DNA from: CAYRWR01 sp964537555
GTDB lineage: Bacteria > Spirochaetota > Brevinematia > Brevinematales > CAYRWR01
Direction of reading: 5' to 3'
Length of the DNA: 64,000 bases
NCBI GenBank assembly: GCA_964537555.1
Contig: CAZIAD010000008.1
Coordinates: 1 to 64,000 of the forward strand
Below are positions 7,463-16,977 of the stretch, piece after piece; positions within the stretch are counted from its first letter, which is position 1, and every line of letters begins with the position of its first letter. A model generated the notes under the pieces. It saw only the letters and a list, made by a program, of their open reading frames with translations. It had not been told where the DNA came from and searched no databases. Both the position numbers and the translations under genes were made by a program.

Positions 7463-7496
7463 GCCCATTTACAGTATATGAAAACAGGAGTCCTCC

Positions 7497-10400
7497 ATGT
7501 TAAAAAAATCCCTGATGATTTTAAGTATTCTTTCAGTATTAGCAGCCTGCAACCTGGGAAACCAGATCACGGATCAGAATAATACCCCTGACCCTTTTGT
7601 AGTAATACTATCCAGCCCCACTAATCATAGTGTTGTGAGCTCCGGGTTGAGTATAAGCGGCTCTTCTTTTAATGAGGCCGGACTTCAATCCGCTACTGTG
7701 TACTACACTCTTACAAACTCCGGCTCAGCCACAAATCAGATTTCAGCCACAGTGGCAGGCAATCCTCTGGCTATGATATCGGCAAGCCTCAATATACTAA
7801 ACAGCGGATATTACTATATATGGATAAAGGCCACGGATGCGCACAGCCACACTGCATTCAGTGCCAGGACCCTGATAAAAGTTGAGATCGCTGATCCCGA
7901 TGTGACTCCTCCTGCTTTATCTATTAACTCTCATACTAATAATCAGGTAGTAGGATCATCCCTGTCCCTGCAGGGTACCGTCTCAGATGACACTGCCGTA
8001 GCTGACATCCTGTTCAGTCTGAACCAGCAGGCATGGTTCTCCATCCAGACCGTAGCACCCAACTGGCAGCAGTCTTTCATACTCACCAATACCGGGATAA
8101 ATGACCTGGCCGTCTACGCCATCGACACTTCAGGCAATTCCTCTCTGACCCAGATCATCAGTCTGAATTATGACTCCAGCGTTCCCACTGTATCTATCAA
8201 TAAACCTGTACATGGCATCAGTACCAATAAATCACTCATCAATGTCTCCGGAACTGCCAGTGTTCAGAACGACACCATACAGTCCGTCTCTCTCAAAGTG
8301 AATAACGGCAGCTTTGCGGATGTGGGAAATACCACCTGGTCCAGATCAGGAGTCAGCCTCATACAGGGTACCAATACCCTCACAGCAAAAGCCCTGAGTG
8401 CAGGCGGAAAGACCGCTGAAGCCACTGTCTCACTCTATGTAGACAGCATAGCTCCTGCTTTAAATATAAGCAGCCCCTCTGATGGATACACTGTGAACGG
8501 CACTTCGGCTAACATCACCGTAGCCGGTACTGTCACTGAGGCCGGATCCGGACTACAGGGGGTCTATATGTCCACCGGAGGAGATTTTGTAAAGATCAGC
8601 TCCACACTCAACTGGTCTACTGTAATCAACCTGCCCGCTGATGAATACACCCTGGCTCTCTACAGTAAAGACCTGGTAGGCAACTGCTCTGCCACCCAGA
8701 CTATACATATATCGATAACTAATACCCCTTCAGTGGGACTGACAGTACATTTTAAAAACACAGCCAACTGGCCTGTAGTCAAGCTGCACTACTGGGATGT
8801 CATCCCGGCTCAGGCCCAGACTACCTGGCCCGGCAAGACTATGACCGACTTAGGTAACGGCTGGTGGGTCTACACTATCACCAATGCCACTTCTGCTAAT
8901 GTGATCTTTAACAATGGCAGCGGTACCCAGACCGGAAACCTGAGCCGTGACGCAGAAGGCTGGTATGTCTGGTCCGAAAAAATCTTTTATGACCAGGACC
9001 CGGATGACACTGTACCTCCTACCGTGAGCCTCACTGCCCCTACCAGCGGAGCCCTTCTCCAGGGTACTGTCACTCTTTCTGCCGCTGCTTCCGATGACCA
9101 GGGGGTAGTAAAGGTAGAGTTCTATTATGACTCAGTCCTGATCAGCACGGTTTCCAATGCACCCTACACCTACCAGTGGAACAGTGCCTACTGTCCCAGT
9201 GGTGCCCATACCATCACCGCCAAAGCCTATGACCTGGCCAACTCAGCCAGCTCTGCACCGGTGAGTGTGACTACTTCGAACCCTAATCTCCCTCCTGTGG
9301 CTCATGCAGGCAAGGATATCACTATCCTGCCCGATGATACTGCGAAATTCAACGGAAGCGCCTCCTATGACCCTAACGGCACCGTGGTGTCCTGGCAGTG
9401 GTCCAATGGACTGAGTGGAGTATCCCCTGAAAAGGTATACAACAGCCTGGGCACTAATGTTGTGACCCTGACTGTGACGGACAACCAGGGAGCCACCGCT
9501 ACCGATACCGTGACCGTCTATGTGGTAGCCAAAATACCCCATAATGACTTCAGGGAAGAGACCGTCTACTTCATCATGACAGACCGTTTCGCCGATGGCA
9601 ACTCTGCCAATAATGAGATCTGGGGGGGAGAATCCACCACAGATATCTATAATATCTATGACCAGTCCAAGACCGGTGTCCTGTCCTATTACCATGGAGG
9701 AGACTTCCAGGGTATCATCGACAACCTGGATTACATCCAGGGCATGGGATTCACCGCTATCTGGATCACCCCGGTAGTAAAGCAGCCCGAAGGCCGACAC
9801 TGGAATGGAGGAGACTATTCCGCATCTCCCTTCCATGGATACTGGGGTTATGACTTTGACCAGATCGATCCCCACCTCCATAATGGCGGTAAAAATAAAG
9901 ACGGCTGGGATGACTTTGATGCCCTGGTGGATGCCCTGCATGACCGCGGCATGAAGCTCATGCTGGACATCGTAGTAAACCATGGCCACCCCACAGTGGT
10001 AGGACCTACTTCATCCACCTATGCTACCCGTAACACTGTTATCATGGATGGACAGACCTGGACTATGGAGACAGGAGACCCTTACTTTAATGAGGCAGCA
10101 CCAGCCGATGGATTCTTTTCCTATCAGAATGGTACCTGGCTCATCGACCTGATCGACTTTAATGAGAATGGTGTCAACAATGCCAGACCTCACCTGAAAA
10201 ATGTGTATAAGAAATTTATCGACCATGGTGTAGATGCCTTCCGTATCGATACTGTAGCCTATATGACAGCTGGATTCTGGGAAGACTTCACAGAAGAGAT
10301 GAAATCCTATGCCTCCAATAAGGGTAATGACCACTTCTACATGTGTGGAGAGGCCTGGACAGGAGACCGTACGGCTGCTGTAGGCCTGATCTACAATGGC

Positions 10401-11126
10401 GGCGAAAATAAAGCCTTTAATATGCTGGATCTTCATGGTTCATCTATGGACTTCCCGGGATGGATGGGAAATGCCTTCAAAGGCGATACCGGATTTAACA
10501 ACGGCAACGGCTGGCTCCGCATCTCCGGAGAACATGGCGATGCTTCCGGGAAGTATGATCCCACTTTCCTGGCTACCTTCGTGGACAACCATGACGTGAC
10601 CCGGGCCAATGGTATACTGAACCAGAGCCAGTACATGAACAATCTCAGTTATATCTACCTGTTCAGAGGAATACCTGTCGTCTATTACGGTACAGAGATC
10701 ATGTACTCCAGCTGGCCTAACTATATCACCACTACTGATAAAAATGACGTAGTAGCCCGCTGGATGCTGGGATCGTCTGGCATCAATTATGTGAAAAACA
10801 ACCAGCCTGCTCTGTACAAGCATATCAAGATGCTCAATGCCCTGCGTAAATCATCTACAGCCCTTCAGAAAGGCCAGCAGGTGGATATACAGGTGGGAGT
10901 GGACAGTATCGTATTTAAGCGTGATGCCGGAGTCAATAAAGCATTCGTAGCCTTTACCAAGGGAGCAGGATTCAGCTACACCCTGAGCGGTATCCCTAAT
11001 GGAACTTACAGACTGATCACACCTAATTCTGCCAGTGCTACCTATAATGAAACTACGGTGAACATCACCGGGGGATCCTACACCTTTACTGTCCCGGCTA
11101 ATTCCTTCGTGATGCTGGATAAATAA
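7497..11126 (+). CDS. Multidomain alpha-amylase lipoprotein (GH13)
   Basis: A 1209-residue exported enzyme that should hydrolyse alpha-1,4 links in starch or glycogen. The N-terminus is a lipoprotein signal with lipobox LAAC, so it is membrane-anchored, probably at the cell surface. Next come several Ig-like beta-sandwich modules (about 32-410), a CBM25/26-like starch-binding module (about 413-500, HYWDV...WPGKTM...GWWVYTI), another Ig-like module (505-597), a PKD module (599-680) and a GH13 barrel (about 685-1125) with a C-terminal beta domain. The catalytic residues are D918 (DAFRIDT), E952 (CGEAW) and D1033 (VDNHD), all present. It is monocistronic, with its own operator and terminator. 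Confidence 0.93.
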   Translation: MLKKSLMILSILSVLAACNLGNQITDQNNTPDPFVVILSSPTNHSVVSSGLSISGSSFNEAGLQSATVYYTLTNSGSATNQISATVAGNPLAMISASLNILNSGYYYIWIKATDAHSHTAFSARTLIKVEIADPDVTPPALSINSHTNNQVVGSSLSLQGTVSDDTAVADILFSLNQQAWFSIQTVAPNWQQSFILTNTGINDLAVYAIDTSGNSSLTQIISLNYDSSVPTVSINKPVHGISTNKSLINVSGTASVQNDTIQSVSLKVNNGSFADVGNTTWSRSGVSLIQGTNTLTAKALSAGGKTAEATVSLYVDSIAPALNISSPSDGYTVNGTSANITVAGTVTEAGSGLQGVYMSTGGDFVKISSTLNWSTVINLPADEYTLALYSKDLVGNCSATQTIHISITNTPSVGLTVHFKNTANWPVVKLHYWDVIPAQAQTTWPGKTMTDLGNGWWVYTITNATSANVIFNNGSGTQTGNLSRDAEGWYVWSEKIFYDQDPDDTVPPTVSLTAPTSGALLQGTVTLSAAASDDQGVVKVEFYYDSVLISTVSNAPYTYQWNSAYCPSGAHTITAKAYDLANSASSAPVSVTTSNPNLPPVAHAGKDITILPDDTAKFNGSASYDPNGTVVSWQWSNGLSGVSPEKVYNSLGTNVVTLTVTDNQGATATDTVTVYVVAKIPHNDFREETVYFIMTDRFADGNSANNEIWGGESTTDIYNIYDQSKTGVLSYYHGGDFQGIIDNLDYIQGMGFTAIWITPVVKQPEGRHWNGGDYSASPFHGYWGYDFDQIDPHLHNGGKNKDGWDDFDALVDALHDRGMKLMLDIVVNHGHPTVVGPTSSTYATRNTVIMDGQTWTMETGDPYFNEAAPADGFFSYQNGTWLIDLIDFNENGVNNARPHLKNVYKKFIDHGVDAFRIDTVAYMTAGFWEDFTEEMKSYASNKGNDHFYMCGEAWTGDRTAAVGLIYNGGENKAFNMLDLHGSSMDFPGWMGNAFKGDTGFNNGNGWLRISGEHGDASGKYDPTFLATFVDNHDVTRANGILNQSQYMNNLSYIYLFRGIPVVYYGTEIMYSSWPNYITTTDKNDVVARWMLGSSGINYVKNNQPALYKHIKMLNALRKSSTALQKGQQVDIQVGVDSIVFKRDAGVNKAFVAFTKGAGFSYTLSGIPNGTYRLITPNSASATYNETTVNITGGSYTFTVPANSFVMLDK

Positions 11127-11153
11127 GTCCAACAACAAACCTCCATAAAAAGA

Positions 11154-11185
11154 AAAGGGATACCTGGACCGGGTATCCCTTTTTT
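11154..11185 (+). terminator. Intrinsic terminator after the amylase
   Basis: AAAGGGATACC (11154-11164) pairs perfectly with GGTATCCCTTT (11172-11182) around a 7-base loop and ends in a T run. Confidence 0.93.
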
Positions 11186-11259
11186 AATGTGCAGCATTCT
11201 AATAAATACTTGTTTTTATCCCACTCTGTTTTACAATCTATGCATATACGGAGGTCAAT

Positions 11260-13701
11260 ATGCGTAGATTTTACCTGTATTTATCCTGTCTTATTTTACT
11301 GGCTGCATTTTCCCCTGCCTATAACCTCACCCGGCCCGATAATATAGCGGTAGACAAGACCGCTCAGTACTACCGGGCTCAGGGTATAGATCCTGCCCTG
11401 GAGAGGCTGCCCTCAGCAGTCCAAAAAGGCATCAGCTCTGACCCTGACAAATATCTCCCCCTCCTGGTCGATTATTTCCGGAAAAATGCTAAAGATGACT
11501 ATCATCTGGTAAAGATGTTTCATGACTGGATCACACTAAATATTGCCTATGATACAGATAAATTCTACGGCTGGGGCAAGGGCAGCAATAAACCCTATGA
11601 ACTGCTCACCCTGGGGCGCACCACCTGCGGAGGCTTTGCCTCACTGTTTGTGGAAATGTGCCGCCTCAGTGGGATAGAGGCTCTCTATATCTCAGGGAAA
11701 TCCAGAAATTATGTAAATTCTTCCGATGAGGTTTCGGGCCATGCTTGGTCGGCGGTCCGGCTTAATAATACCTGGTACATAGTAGACGTTACTTCTGACA
11801 ACCGATTCGGCTATAAAAACCGGAAATTCTCTGAAAAATCTGATTATAATACCCGTTCCCTCTTTATTACTCCACGGGCCAAGCTCATAGATAATTATGC
11901 TGATAATCCTGAATATATACTGGTGGATGACCCGGGTACCCTGGAGGACTTTCTGGCCCGGCCCCTGTTTCACATGAATATCCTGGATTACCCTGGTATC
12001 ACTTTCACTAATCTGGAGAAATACCGGATCAAGTATTCCTACAATGAAACGGGAGCAGGTGTGACCCGCAATTTCGATGCTATACAGACAGATAAGGGAG
12101 TGGTCCGCCTGGAGCTGGACTGCCCCTCTAATATACTGGTGTCCACAGCCCTGTACGACGAAGCGGGGAAAAGATATGACTATAACAGCATCAGCTACTC
12201 CGCAGGGGGGCGTACCTATTGCGAGTTCACCGCCCCCGCCCCCGGTGTCTACAATGCCTCCATACGGGCCCAGTACCTGGACCGGGACGATAGTGTGCAC
12301 GGCATCTACAGCTTTAAGGTAGTCTCCCGAAAAGGCTCAGGGCCGCCATTACCCCGCGAGAAAACCATCACCCTTAATAATCGTTTTAACTTTCACGGCC
12401 TCAAGATACTGGATCATAATCTGGACACAATGGACAAAGACGGCTATCTGATGCTCACCGTGCATCACCCCCGCGATATCTCCCTCTATGTGACCCTCTA
12501 TGACCTCCAGGGAAATGATCACCGAAAGGATTTCACCATAGACACCGGCCCGGATTTTCGTACTTACTACATCTGCCTGCCCGATACCAGGACCTATCAG
12601 TTTAAGATGTACAGCCGTCCCCTGGCCCTCACTAATGAATCACACCAGGCCGCAGGATACCTTAATATTCGCAGTAAATCCCCCCAGGCAGCCACTCCTC
12701 CCCCCCTGACTCTGATCCGCTACTCCGCCTTTCATGAAAACCATATCCAGCTCCTGGGAAGCGACCTGACTAACACCCAATCCAGGATGTGGACCATCAC
12801 CCTTTCCTCCCCTCACAGAGGCATGCTGAGCTGCGCTTTAAAGGACAAAGACAATCAGAGCATGACCGGATACTTTATTTATAACAGAGAAAAGGATCAA
12901 TACTCTTTTTCATTTTCAACACCCCCTAAAAAAGGGATGTACACAGCTAGGATCTATTATATAGATGAACAGGGTAAATACAGCAGCCTGTGCTATTTTA
13001 TGATCAATAGTGATGGCACCCCCGGGCCAGTCCTCCCGCTGGACGCTACACTATATACCCAGAATGACAGCTTTATTTATAACACCCGGCTCCTGACCCA
13101 CAACATCCCCTTAGCAGCTCAGACGGGCTATTTCAGCTTTGAATTGCCTGTACAAAAAGATGTGAGCTATTACCTGGGTCTCTACGACCTCCAGGGGAAT
13201 AAATTCAACGACCGGGTCTCCACTTCCTATGAAACCCACAAGGTACGATTTACCATCAATCCCCCGGATAGTAAATACTACTATGCTAAACTATACATGA
13301 AGTATATTTCCACAGATAAGAATTATAATAAACTCCTGTACCTGATGGGTATTGATGGATTTAACTCAAAATATCAATCCCCTGTCCCGCCCTACCAGCT
13401 GGTAAAGCGCCAAAACTTCAATGAATATGGCCTCAGCATACTGGAAGAAAATATAAGCTCTATGCCTCAGAAGGGTAAGGCCATCATTAAAATTCAGTCT
13501 CCTGAAAACGTAGAGCTGACCATCAATCTGAAAGATGAAGCGAAAAACAATCTGAAGGACTTTGCTATAAAGAGTGTAGACAAAAATATCTGGACATTGG
13601 AATTTAAAAAACCCCCGCGGGGAGTCCACACAGCCTATGTATTTGCCCGGTTTAAGGGTGAGAAGAGCTATCAGTCAGTGATGTATTTTATGATAGAATA
13701 A
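11260..13701 (+). CDS. Exported transglutaminase-like protein with beta-sandwich repeats
   Basis: An 813-residue protein with a Sec signal (LYLSCLILLAAFSPAY) and an N-terminal papain-fold transglutaminase-like domain. The triad is visible as C123 (TTCGGFA), H161 (GHAWSAV) and D176 (YIVDVTSD), similar to the kyphoscoliosis-peptidase/transglutaminase superfamily. From about residue 260 to the end there are about five related repeats of roughly 95-115 residues, each with a start like FNxxGLxIL, a middle VxLYDLQGN and an end AKLYxxxxxxxYxxLxYxM. Such enzymes cross-link or cleave proteins; here the substrate is unknown. The ATG has GGAGG upstream, and a weak promoter (TTGTTT, 16 bases, TACAAT near 11209-11236) precedes it. 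Some cell-wall or surface-protein role is the best guess. Confidence 0.8.
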   Translation: MRRFYLYLSCLILLAAFSPAYNLTRPDNIAVDKTAQYYRAQGIDPALERLPSAVQKGISSDPDKYLPLLVDYFRKNAKDDYHLVKMFHDWITLNIAYDTDKFYGWGKGSNKPYELLTLGRTTCGGFASLFVEMCRLSGIEALYISGKSRNYVNSSDEVSGHAWSAVRLNNTWYIVDVTSDNRFGYKNRKFSEKSDYNTRSLFITPRAKLIDNYADNPEYILVDDPGTLEDFLARPLFHMNILDYPGITFTNLEKYRIKYSYNETGAGVTRNFDAIQTDKGVVRLELDCPSNILVSTALYDEAGKRYDYNSISYSAGGRTYCEFTAPAPGVYNASIRAQYLDRDDSVHGIYSFKVVSRKGSGPPLPREKTITLNNRFNFHGLKILDHNLDTMDKDGYLMLTVHHPRDISLYVTLYDLQGNDHRKDFTIDTGPDFRTYYICLPDTRTYQFKMYSRPLALTNESHQAAGYLNIRSKSPQAATPPPLTLIRYSAFHENHIQLLGSDLTNTQSRMWTITLSSPHRGMLSCALKDKDNQSMTGYFIYNREKDQYSFSFSTPPKKGMYTARIYYIDEQGKYSSLCYFMINSDGTPGPVLPLDATLYTQNDSFIYNTRLLTHNIPLAAQTGYFSFELPVQKDVSYYLGLYDLQGNKFNDRVSTSYETHKVRFTINPPDSKYYYAKLYMKYISTDKNYNKLLYLMGIDGFNSKYQSPVPPYQLVKRQNFNEYGLSILEENISSMPQKGKAIIKIQSPENVELTINLKDEAKNNLKDFAIKSVDKNIWTLEFKKPPRGVHTAYVFARFKGEKSYQSVMYFMIE

Positions 13702-13926
13702 TCAGGAGTGGGCGGTCTTCTGTATAGCCTGATTGAGTTTTTTTATAAAATCCTCCAGGTCTTCCTTATGGACCCAGGCTGCGGTACGGACATTGATAAA
13801 ACGGGTAATGATTCGGCGCAGGGAATACTTCCCCACCGGCTTTACTCCCAGAACGCTCATGACTGGGGCAATATCCCCATAATGGTTTAGTATATCCGAT
13901 ACTCTGGTCTTTTCTGTGATCCGCAT
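13702..13926 (-). CDS. Small DUF1858-like protein
   Basis: A 74-residue cytosolic protein, convergent with and touching the preceding gene. The opening (KTRVSDILNHYGDIAPVMSVLGV) resembles the DUF1858 helical fold, which often accompanies redox or iron-sulfur proteins, but it lacks the usual cysteine pair of that family. GGGAG precedes the ATG. No function is assigned. Confidence 0.6.
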   Translation of the reverse strand: MRITEKTRVSDILNHYGDIAPVMSVLGVKPVGKYSLRRIITRFINVRTAAWVHKEDLEDFIKKLNQAIQKTAHS

Positions 13927-14008
13927 GGCTTACTCCCGGGAACGTATTCCTACTGATTGTATCAGATATAAGTAATAAAGGCTAGCAATCCACTTCAATA
14001 TTTATACC

Positions 14009-14365
14009 TCATTCGAAACAGGAATGTGCTTTACAGCAAAACTGTATCACCCATGCTGCAATAGCCAGTCCGAATAGCGGAGGTATGACCAGGCTCAGGG
14101 GATAGGGCGCTCCCTGTAACAGGATCATGACATAGACCTGTACCGAACCATAGATATAGACACCGGCAGCGGCCAGTGCCAGGAACATGCCCCAGCGCTT
14201 TCCCCGTCTTAATCCCACACCCGCGATCAGGGAGAGGGGGGCTGCCACCAGCAGATCTCCCCATAGGATAGGGCTTTCCATACCAGGCTTCATGGTAAAT
14301 ATCAGACCCTTACCCCAGGCATAAAGTGCACCCATCAGGGCAAATACCCCGGTCAGCATCAGCAT
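14009..14365 (-). CDS. Small four-helix membrane protein of unknown function
   Basis: A 118-residue protein with four likely membrane segments: LTGVFALMGALYAW, DLLVAAPLSLIAGVGL, GMFLALAAAGVYIYGSVQVYVMI and LVIPPLFGLAIAAWVIQF, ending in a short tail with two cysteines (FCCKAHSCFE). The chosen ATG cuts slightly into the first helix, and the reading frame stays open upstream for about 16 codons without a better start codon, so the true N-terminus is uncertain. No family is recognised. Confidence 0.65.
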   Translation of the reverse strand: MLMLTGVFALMGALYAWGKGLIFTMKPGMESPILWGDLLVAAPLSLIAGVGLRRGKRWGMFLALAAAGVYIYGSVQVYVMILLQGAPYPLSLVIPPLFGLAIAAWVIQFCCKAHSCFE

Positions 14366-14592
14366 CCAGGATAGAAGGGTAGTCTGTGTCAGACTGTTTT
14401 TTTTGATAGCAGTATTTTATGCCATTATCACTTTGGCTTGAGTATTCTCCATGTAATATCCTCCAGAGTAATGTAACACTTCATGGTTATTCTTATGTCA
14501 CTATTATATTCTTTTTTTCCGGTAACCAATGGTACAGACAACATCATAGATCATATATATACTATATTTATATGATTAAAAGGAGGCGCACT

Positions 14593-14775
14593 ATGCCGGT
14601 AACTATCGACAAAGAGACATGTATAGGCTGTGGAATCTGCGAGGGGCTCTACCCCGAACTGTTTATCATGAATGATGAAGGAAAAGCCGAAGTCACAGAC
14701 CTGAAAGACTATGACCCGGATAATGCTGCTCAGGCTATTGAACAATGTCCGGTGAGTGCTATAAGCGGGGAGTAG
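14593..14775 (+). CDS. Single-cluster [4Fe-4S] ferredoxin
   Basis: A 60-residue electron carrier. C10, C13 and C16 (CIGCGIC) and C52 (EQCPVSAI) supply the four ligands of one [4Fe-4S] cluster. The residue that would be a further cysteine of the CxxxCP motif is tyrosine (Y20), as expected when there is one cluster instead of two. The start at 14593 has AGGAGG at 14581-14586; the longer upstream frame lacks such a site. It is probably monocistronic and its redox partners are not apparent from the neighbourhood. Confidence 0.9.
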   Translation: MPVTIDKETCIGCGICEGLYPELFIMNDEGKAEVTDLKDYDPDNAAQAIEQCPVSAISGE

Positions 14776-14864
14776 ATCAGAATCTGATCGTTTCATTTTC
14801 CTACAGACTCAGCATATAATCCCCCATGAATGAGTCGCGCAGAAAGAAAATCATTGCTTATATT

Positions 14865-14930
14865 TTGACTAAAATAAACTCTTGTTTTAAATTGAGCTGT
14901 TTTGAATTTATCAGAAAAGAGCTCAATTTA
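14865..14930 (+). promoter_or_regulatory. Promoter with 11-bp inverted repeat over the -10 and leader
   Basis: TTGACT (14865-14870), 17 bases, then TAAATT (14888-14893). The -10 is also the left end of a perfect inverted repeat, TAAATTGAGCT (14888-14898) with AGCTCAATTTA (14920-14930), spaced by 21 bases. It could be an operator overlapping the promoter, or form a leader hairpin. It lies upstream of the beta-barrel gene at 14956. Confidence 0.65.
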
Positions 14931-14955
14931 GCATCTTGCGCAAGAGAGGTGAAAT

Positions 14956-15711
14956 ATGAAAAATATGTTGAGTATTTTATTATTTGTACTTATTCCCTTT
15001 ACCTACCTTCAGGCCGGAACGCTGGATATAGATCTAACGGCCTGGACTGCACTGGATAGTGAATACGGCGAGTATCCCGGCCCCACCGCTCCTGAGCCGG
15101 ACTATATCTGGGGAAATTTTCCTACGACCTATTTTAGCCTGGACACCCAGATAACTGTCTGGAACCGCTTTATCCTCAGGCTAAGCGGCACCTACGGGAT
15201 CATGCATCCCAGCACCATGTACCTGGATTCTTATACCAACAGCCTGCCCATTTCAGGATCTCTTTGGGGATTTCATCCCGATATCGTGTACCGCCTTCTG
15301 GATGAAAAAGACAGTTATCTGGACATTTATATAGGATTTAGTTATACCTCTGCAGTAAAACACCTGGGATCCATAGGTGAATACAGCATTGTTTTATTTG
15401 GGGCCCAGGCTGGAATAAAAGGCGAAGCTAGCTTATCCGATCACCTGGGTATATTCGGAGAGATTTACGGCTTTCCCCTTTTTGAAAACAGCAGCACTGT
15501 CTCTGGTGTGGCCCCCCAGCTTATTGAAGAAAGTGCCAAAGGCTATCGTTATGGATTTGACACTGCTTTGTGCTGGACATTCTTCTGGTTTCAGCTAAAG
15601 ACAGGGCTCAGGTACCAACGTATATACTACAAGAGCGGGGAGTTTGCCACTCATGACCTGGGTATTCGTTATGCCGGGCCTTATATAAGCCTGGGATTTC
15701 ATTTAGACTGA
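14956..15711 (+). CDS. Predicted outer-membrane beta-barrel protein
   Basis: A 251-residue protein with a clean Sec signal (MKNMLSILLFVLIPFTYLQAG). The mature part alternates hydrophobic and polar residues and is rich in aromatic residues and glycine (YFSLDTQITVW, SYLDIYIGFSYTS, FQLKTGLRYQRIYY, GPYISLGFHLD), the pattern of a small transmembrane beta barrel with a terminal beta strand. GAGAGGTG precedes the ATG. No named family is recognised. It has its own promoter with an inverted repeat. Confidence 0.75.
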   Translation: MKNMLSILLFVLIPFTYLQAGTLDIDLTAWTALDSEYGEYPGPTAPEPDYIWGNFPTTYFSLDTQITVWNRFILRLSGTYGIMHPSTMYLDSYTNSLPISGSLWGFHPDIVYRLLDEKDSYLDIYIGFSYTSAVKHLGSIGEYSIVLFGAQAGIKGEASLSDHLGIFGEIYGFPLFENSSTVSGVAPQLIEESAKGYRYGFDTALCWTFFWFQLKTGLRYQRIYYKSGEFATHDLGIRYAGPYISLGFHLD

Positions 15712-15792
15712 TCTCAGGTTCCGGCCTGCCTTTCCTGCCAGGATCAGAAGATATTCAACATCGAAAAGTACTCACTCTGCATAGAAGCATGC

Positions 15793-16839
15793 TTAAAAGC
15801 AGCGCCCCTCCCTGTCCTTCCTGCAATTATCATCGCACTGGTAACACACTTCATTGACCAGGGCCTTATCACTGAAGTAATCCCTGATGTTAGTTAAAGT
15901 CGTGTCTGCGATATTATGCAGGGCCTCTTCCGTAAAGAAAGCCTGGTGGGAAGTAATAAGAACATTATTGAACGTCATAAGGCGGGCCAGCACGTCATCA
16001 TCTATCACTTCCTGGCTGAAGTCCTCGAAAAAGTATTCATTTTCCTCCTCATAGACATCCAGGCCAGCCGAACCGATACGCCGGGTCTTCAGTCCTTCGA
16101 TAAGGGCTTTGGTATCTATGAGGGGACCTCGCCCTGTGTTGATGATCATGACCGTTTCTTTCATTTTGGAGATACTGTCTTTATTGATCATGTGGTAGGT
16201 CTCCGTATTGAGGGGACAATTCAGTGAGATAATATCTGACTGCCTGTATAGATCATCCAGGCTTACATAAGTCATCTTTCCGCTTTGGGCCAGCTCTTCA
16301 TTGGGAAATTTATCATAAGCCAGCACCTTCATTCCGAAGCCATTGAGTATATCTATAAGAATGCGCCCTATCTTTCCGGTTCCAATCACCCCGGCGGTCT
16401 TGCCATGCATATCAAAACCCAGAAAACCATTGATGGTGAAATTATTATCCCGGATACGCTGGTAGGCCTTATGGGTCTTACGGTTCAGGGTCAGCATAAG
16501 AGCTACCGTGTGTTCGGCTACTGCATAGGGAGAATAGGCCGGGACCCGGGTCACATGCACGTGCTTATAGGCTGACTCCAGGTCCACATTATTGTAGCCG
16601 GCACAACGCATGGCTATCAATCCGATTTTATAAGTGGCCAGAGCCTCTATTACTTCGCGGGACAGGTCATCATTGACAAAGGCACACACCACATCATAAC
16701 CCTGAGCCAGTGAGACCGTATCAGGATTCAGGTGGTTTTTAAAAAACTTTATATCAAACCCAAAACCTTCATTGACTACTTCAAAGGATTTTTTATCATA
16801 AGGCTTGGTATCGAAAAAGGCTATTTTAATATTCTTCAT
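15793..16839 (-). CDS. ldhA: D-lactate dehydrogenase (NAD-dependent D-2-hydroxyacid dehydrogenase)
   Basis: A 348-residue enzyme that reduces pyruvate to D-lactate with NADH, regenerating NAD+ in fermentation. The Rossmann motif GVIGTGKIGR, the catalytic arginine in NTGRGPLID, the glutamate in LDVYEEE and the histidine in ITSHQAF are all present, and the N-terminus (KIAFFDTKPYDKKSFE) is typical of the LdhA branch. The C-terminus ends in a short cysteine cluster (CYQCDDNC...RCF), possibly redox-active or metal-binding. GGAGG precedes the ATG. It is divergent from the DUF523 gene and close to rex, though no Rex box was seen at its own promoter. Confidence 0.9.
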   Translation of the reverse strand: MKNIKIAFFDTKPYDKKSFEVVNEGFGFDIKFFKNHLNPDTVSLAQGYDVVCAFVNDDLSREVIEALATYKIGLIAMRCAGYNNVDLESAYKHVHVTRVPAYSPYAVAEHTVALMLTLNRKTHKAYQRIRDNNFTINGFLGFDMHGKTAGVIGTGKIGRILIDILNGFGMKVLAYDKFPNEELAQSGKMTYVSLDDLYRQSDIISLNCPLNTETYHMINKDSISKMKETVMIINTGRGPLIDTKALIEGLKTRRIGSAGLDVYEEENEYFFEDFSQEVIDDDVLARLMTFNNVLITSHQAFFTEEALHNIADTTLTNIRDYFSDKALVNEVCYQCDDNCRKDREGRCF

Positions 16840-16874
16840 GATTACCTCCAGGATCTATTTTGACATCTTCATTT

Positions 16875-16919
16875 AATTTACGCAAGTAATACCACTACGT
16901 CAATAGGATTATAAATCCT
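16875..16919 (-). promoter_or_regulatory. ldhA promoter with adjacent palindrome
   Basis: On the minus strand TTGACG (16898-16903) and TAAATT (16875-16880) are 17 bases apart. Just upstream of the -35 is a perfect inverted repeat AGGATT-ATA-AATCCT (16905-16919), placed between ldhA and the divergent DUF523 gene. It could serve a regulator of either gene; it is not a Rex box. Confidence 0.65.
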
Positions 16920-16977
16920 TCATTCAGATATTTTGCAAATTCATGCCAGGGAAGATAAGATTATCAAGAGGTGATTC

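Noticed and set aside
9243..9989. 248-codon antisense frame over the amylase
   Set aside because: It mirrors the coding strand of the PKD and GH13 domains and has no start context or domain.
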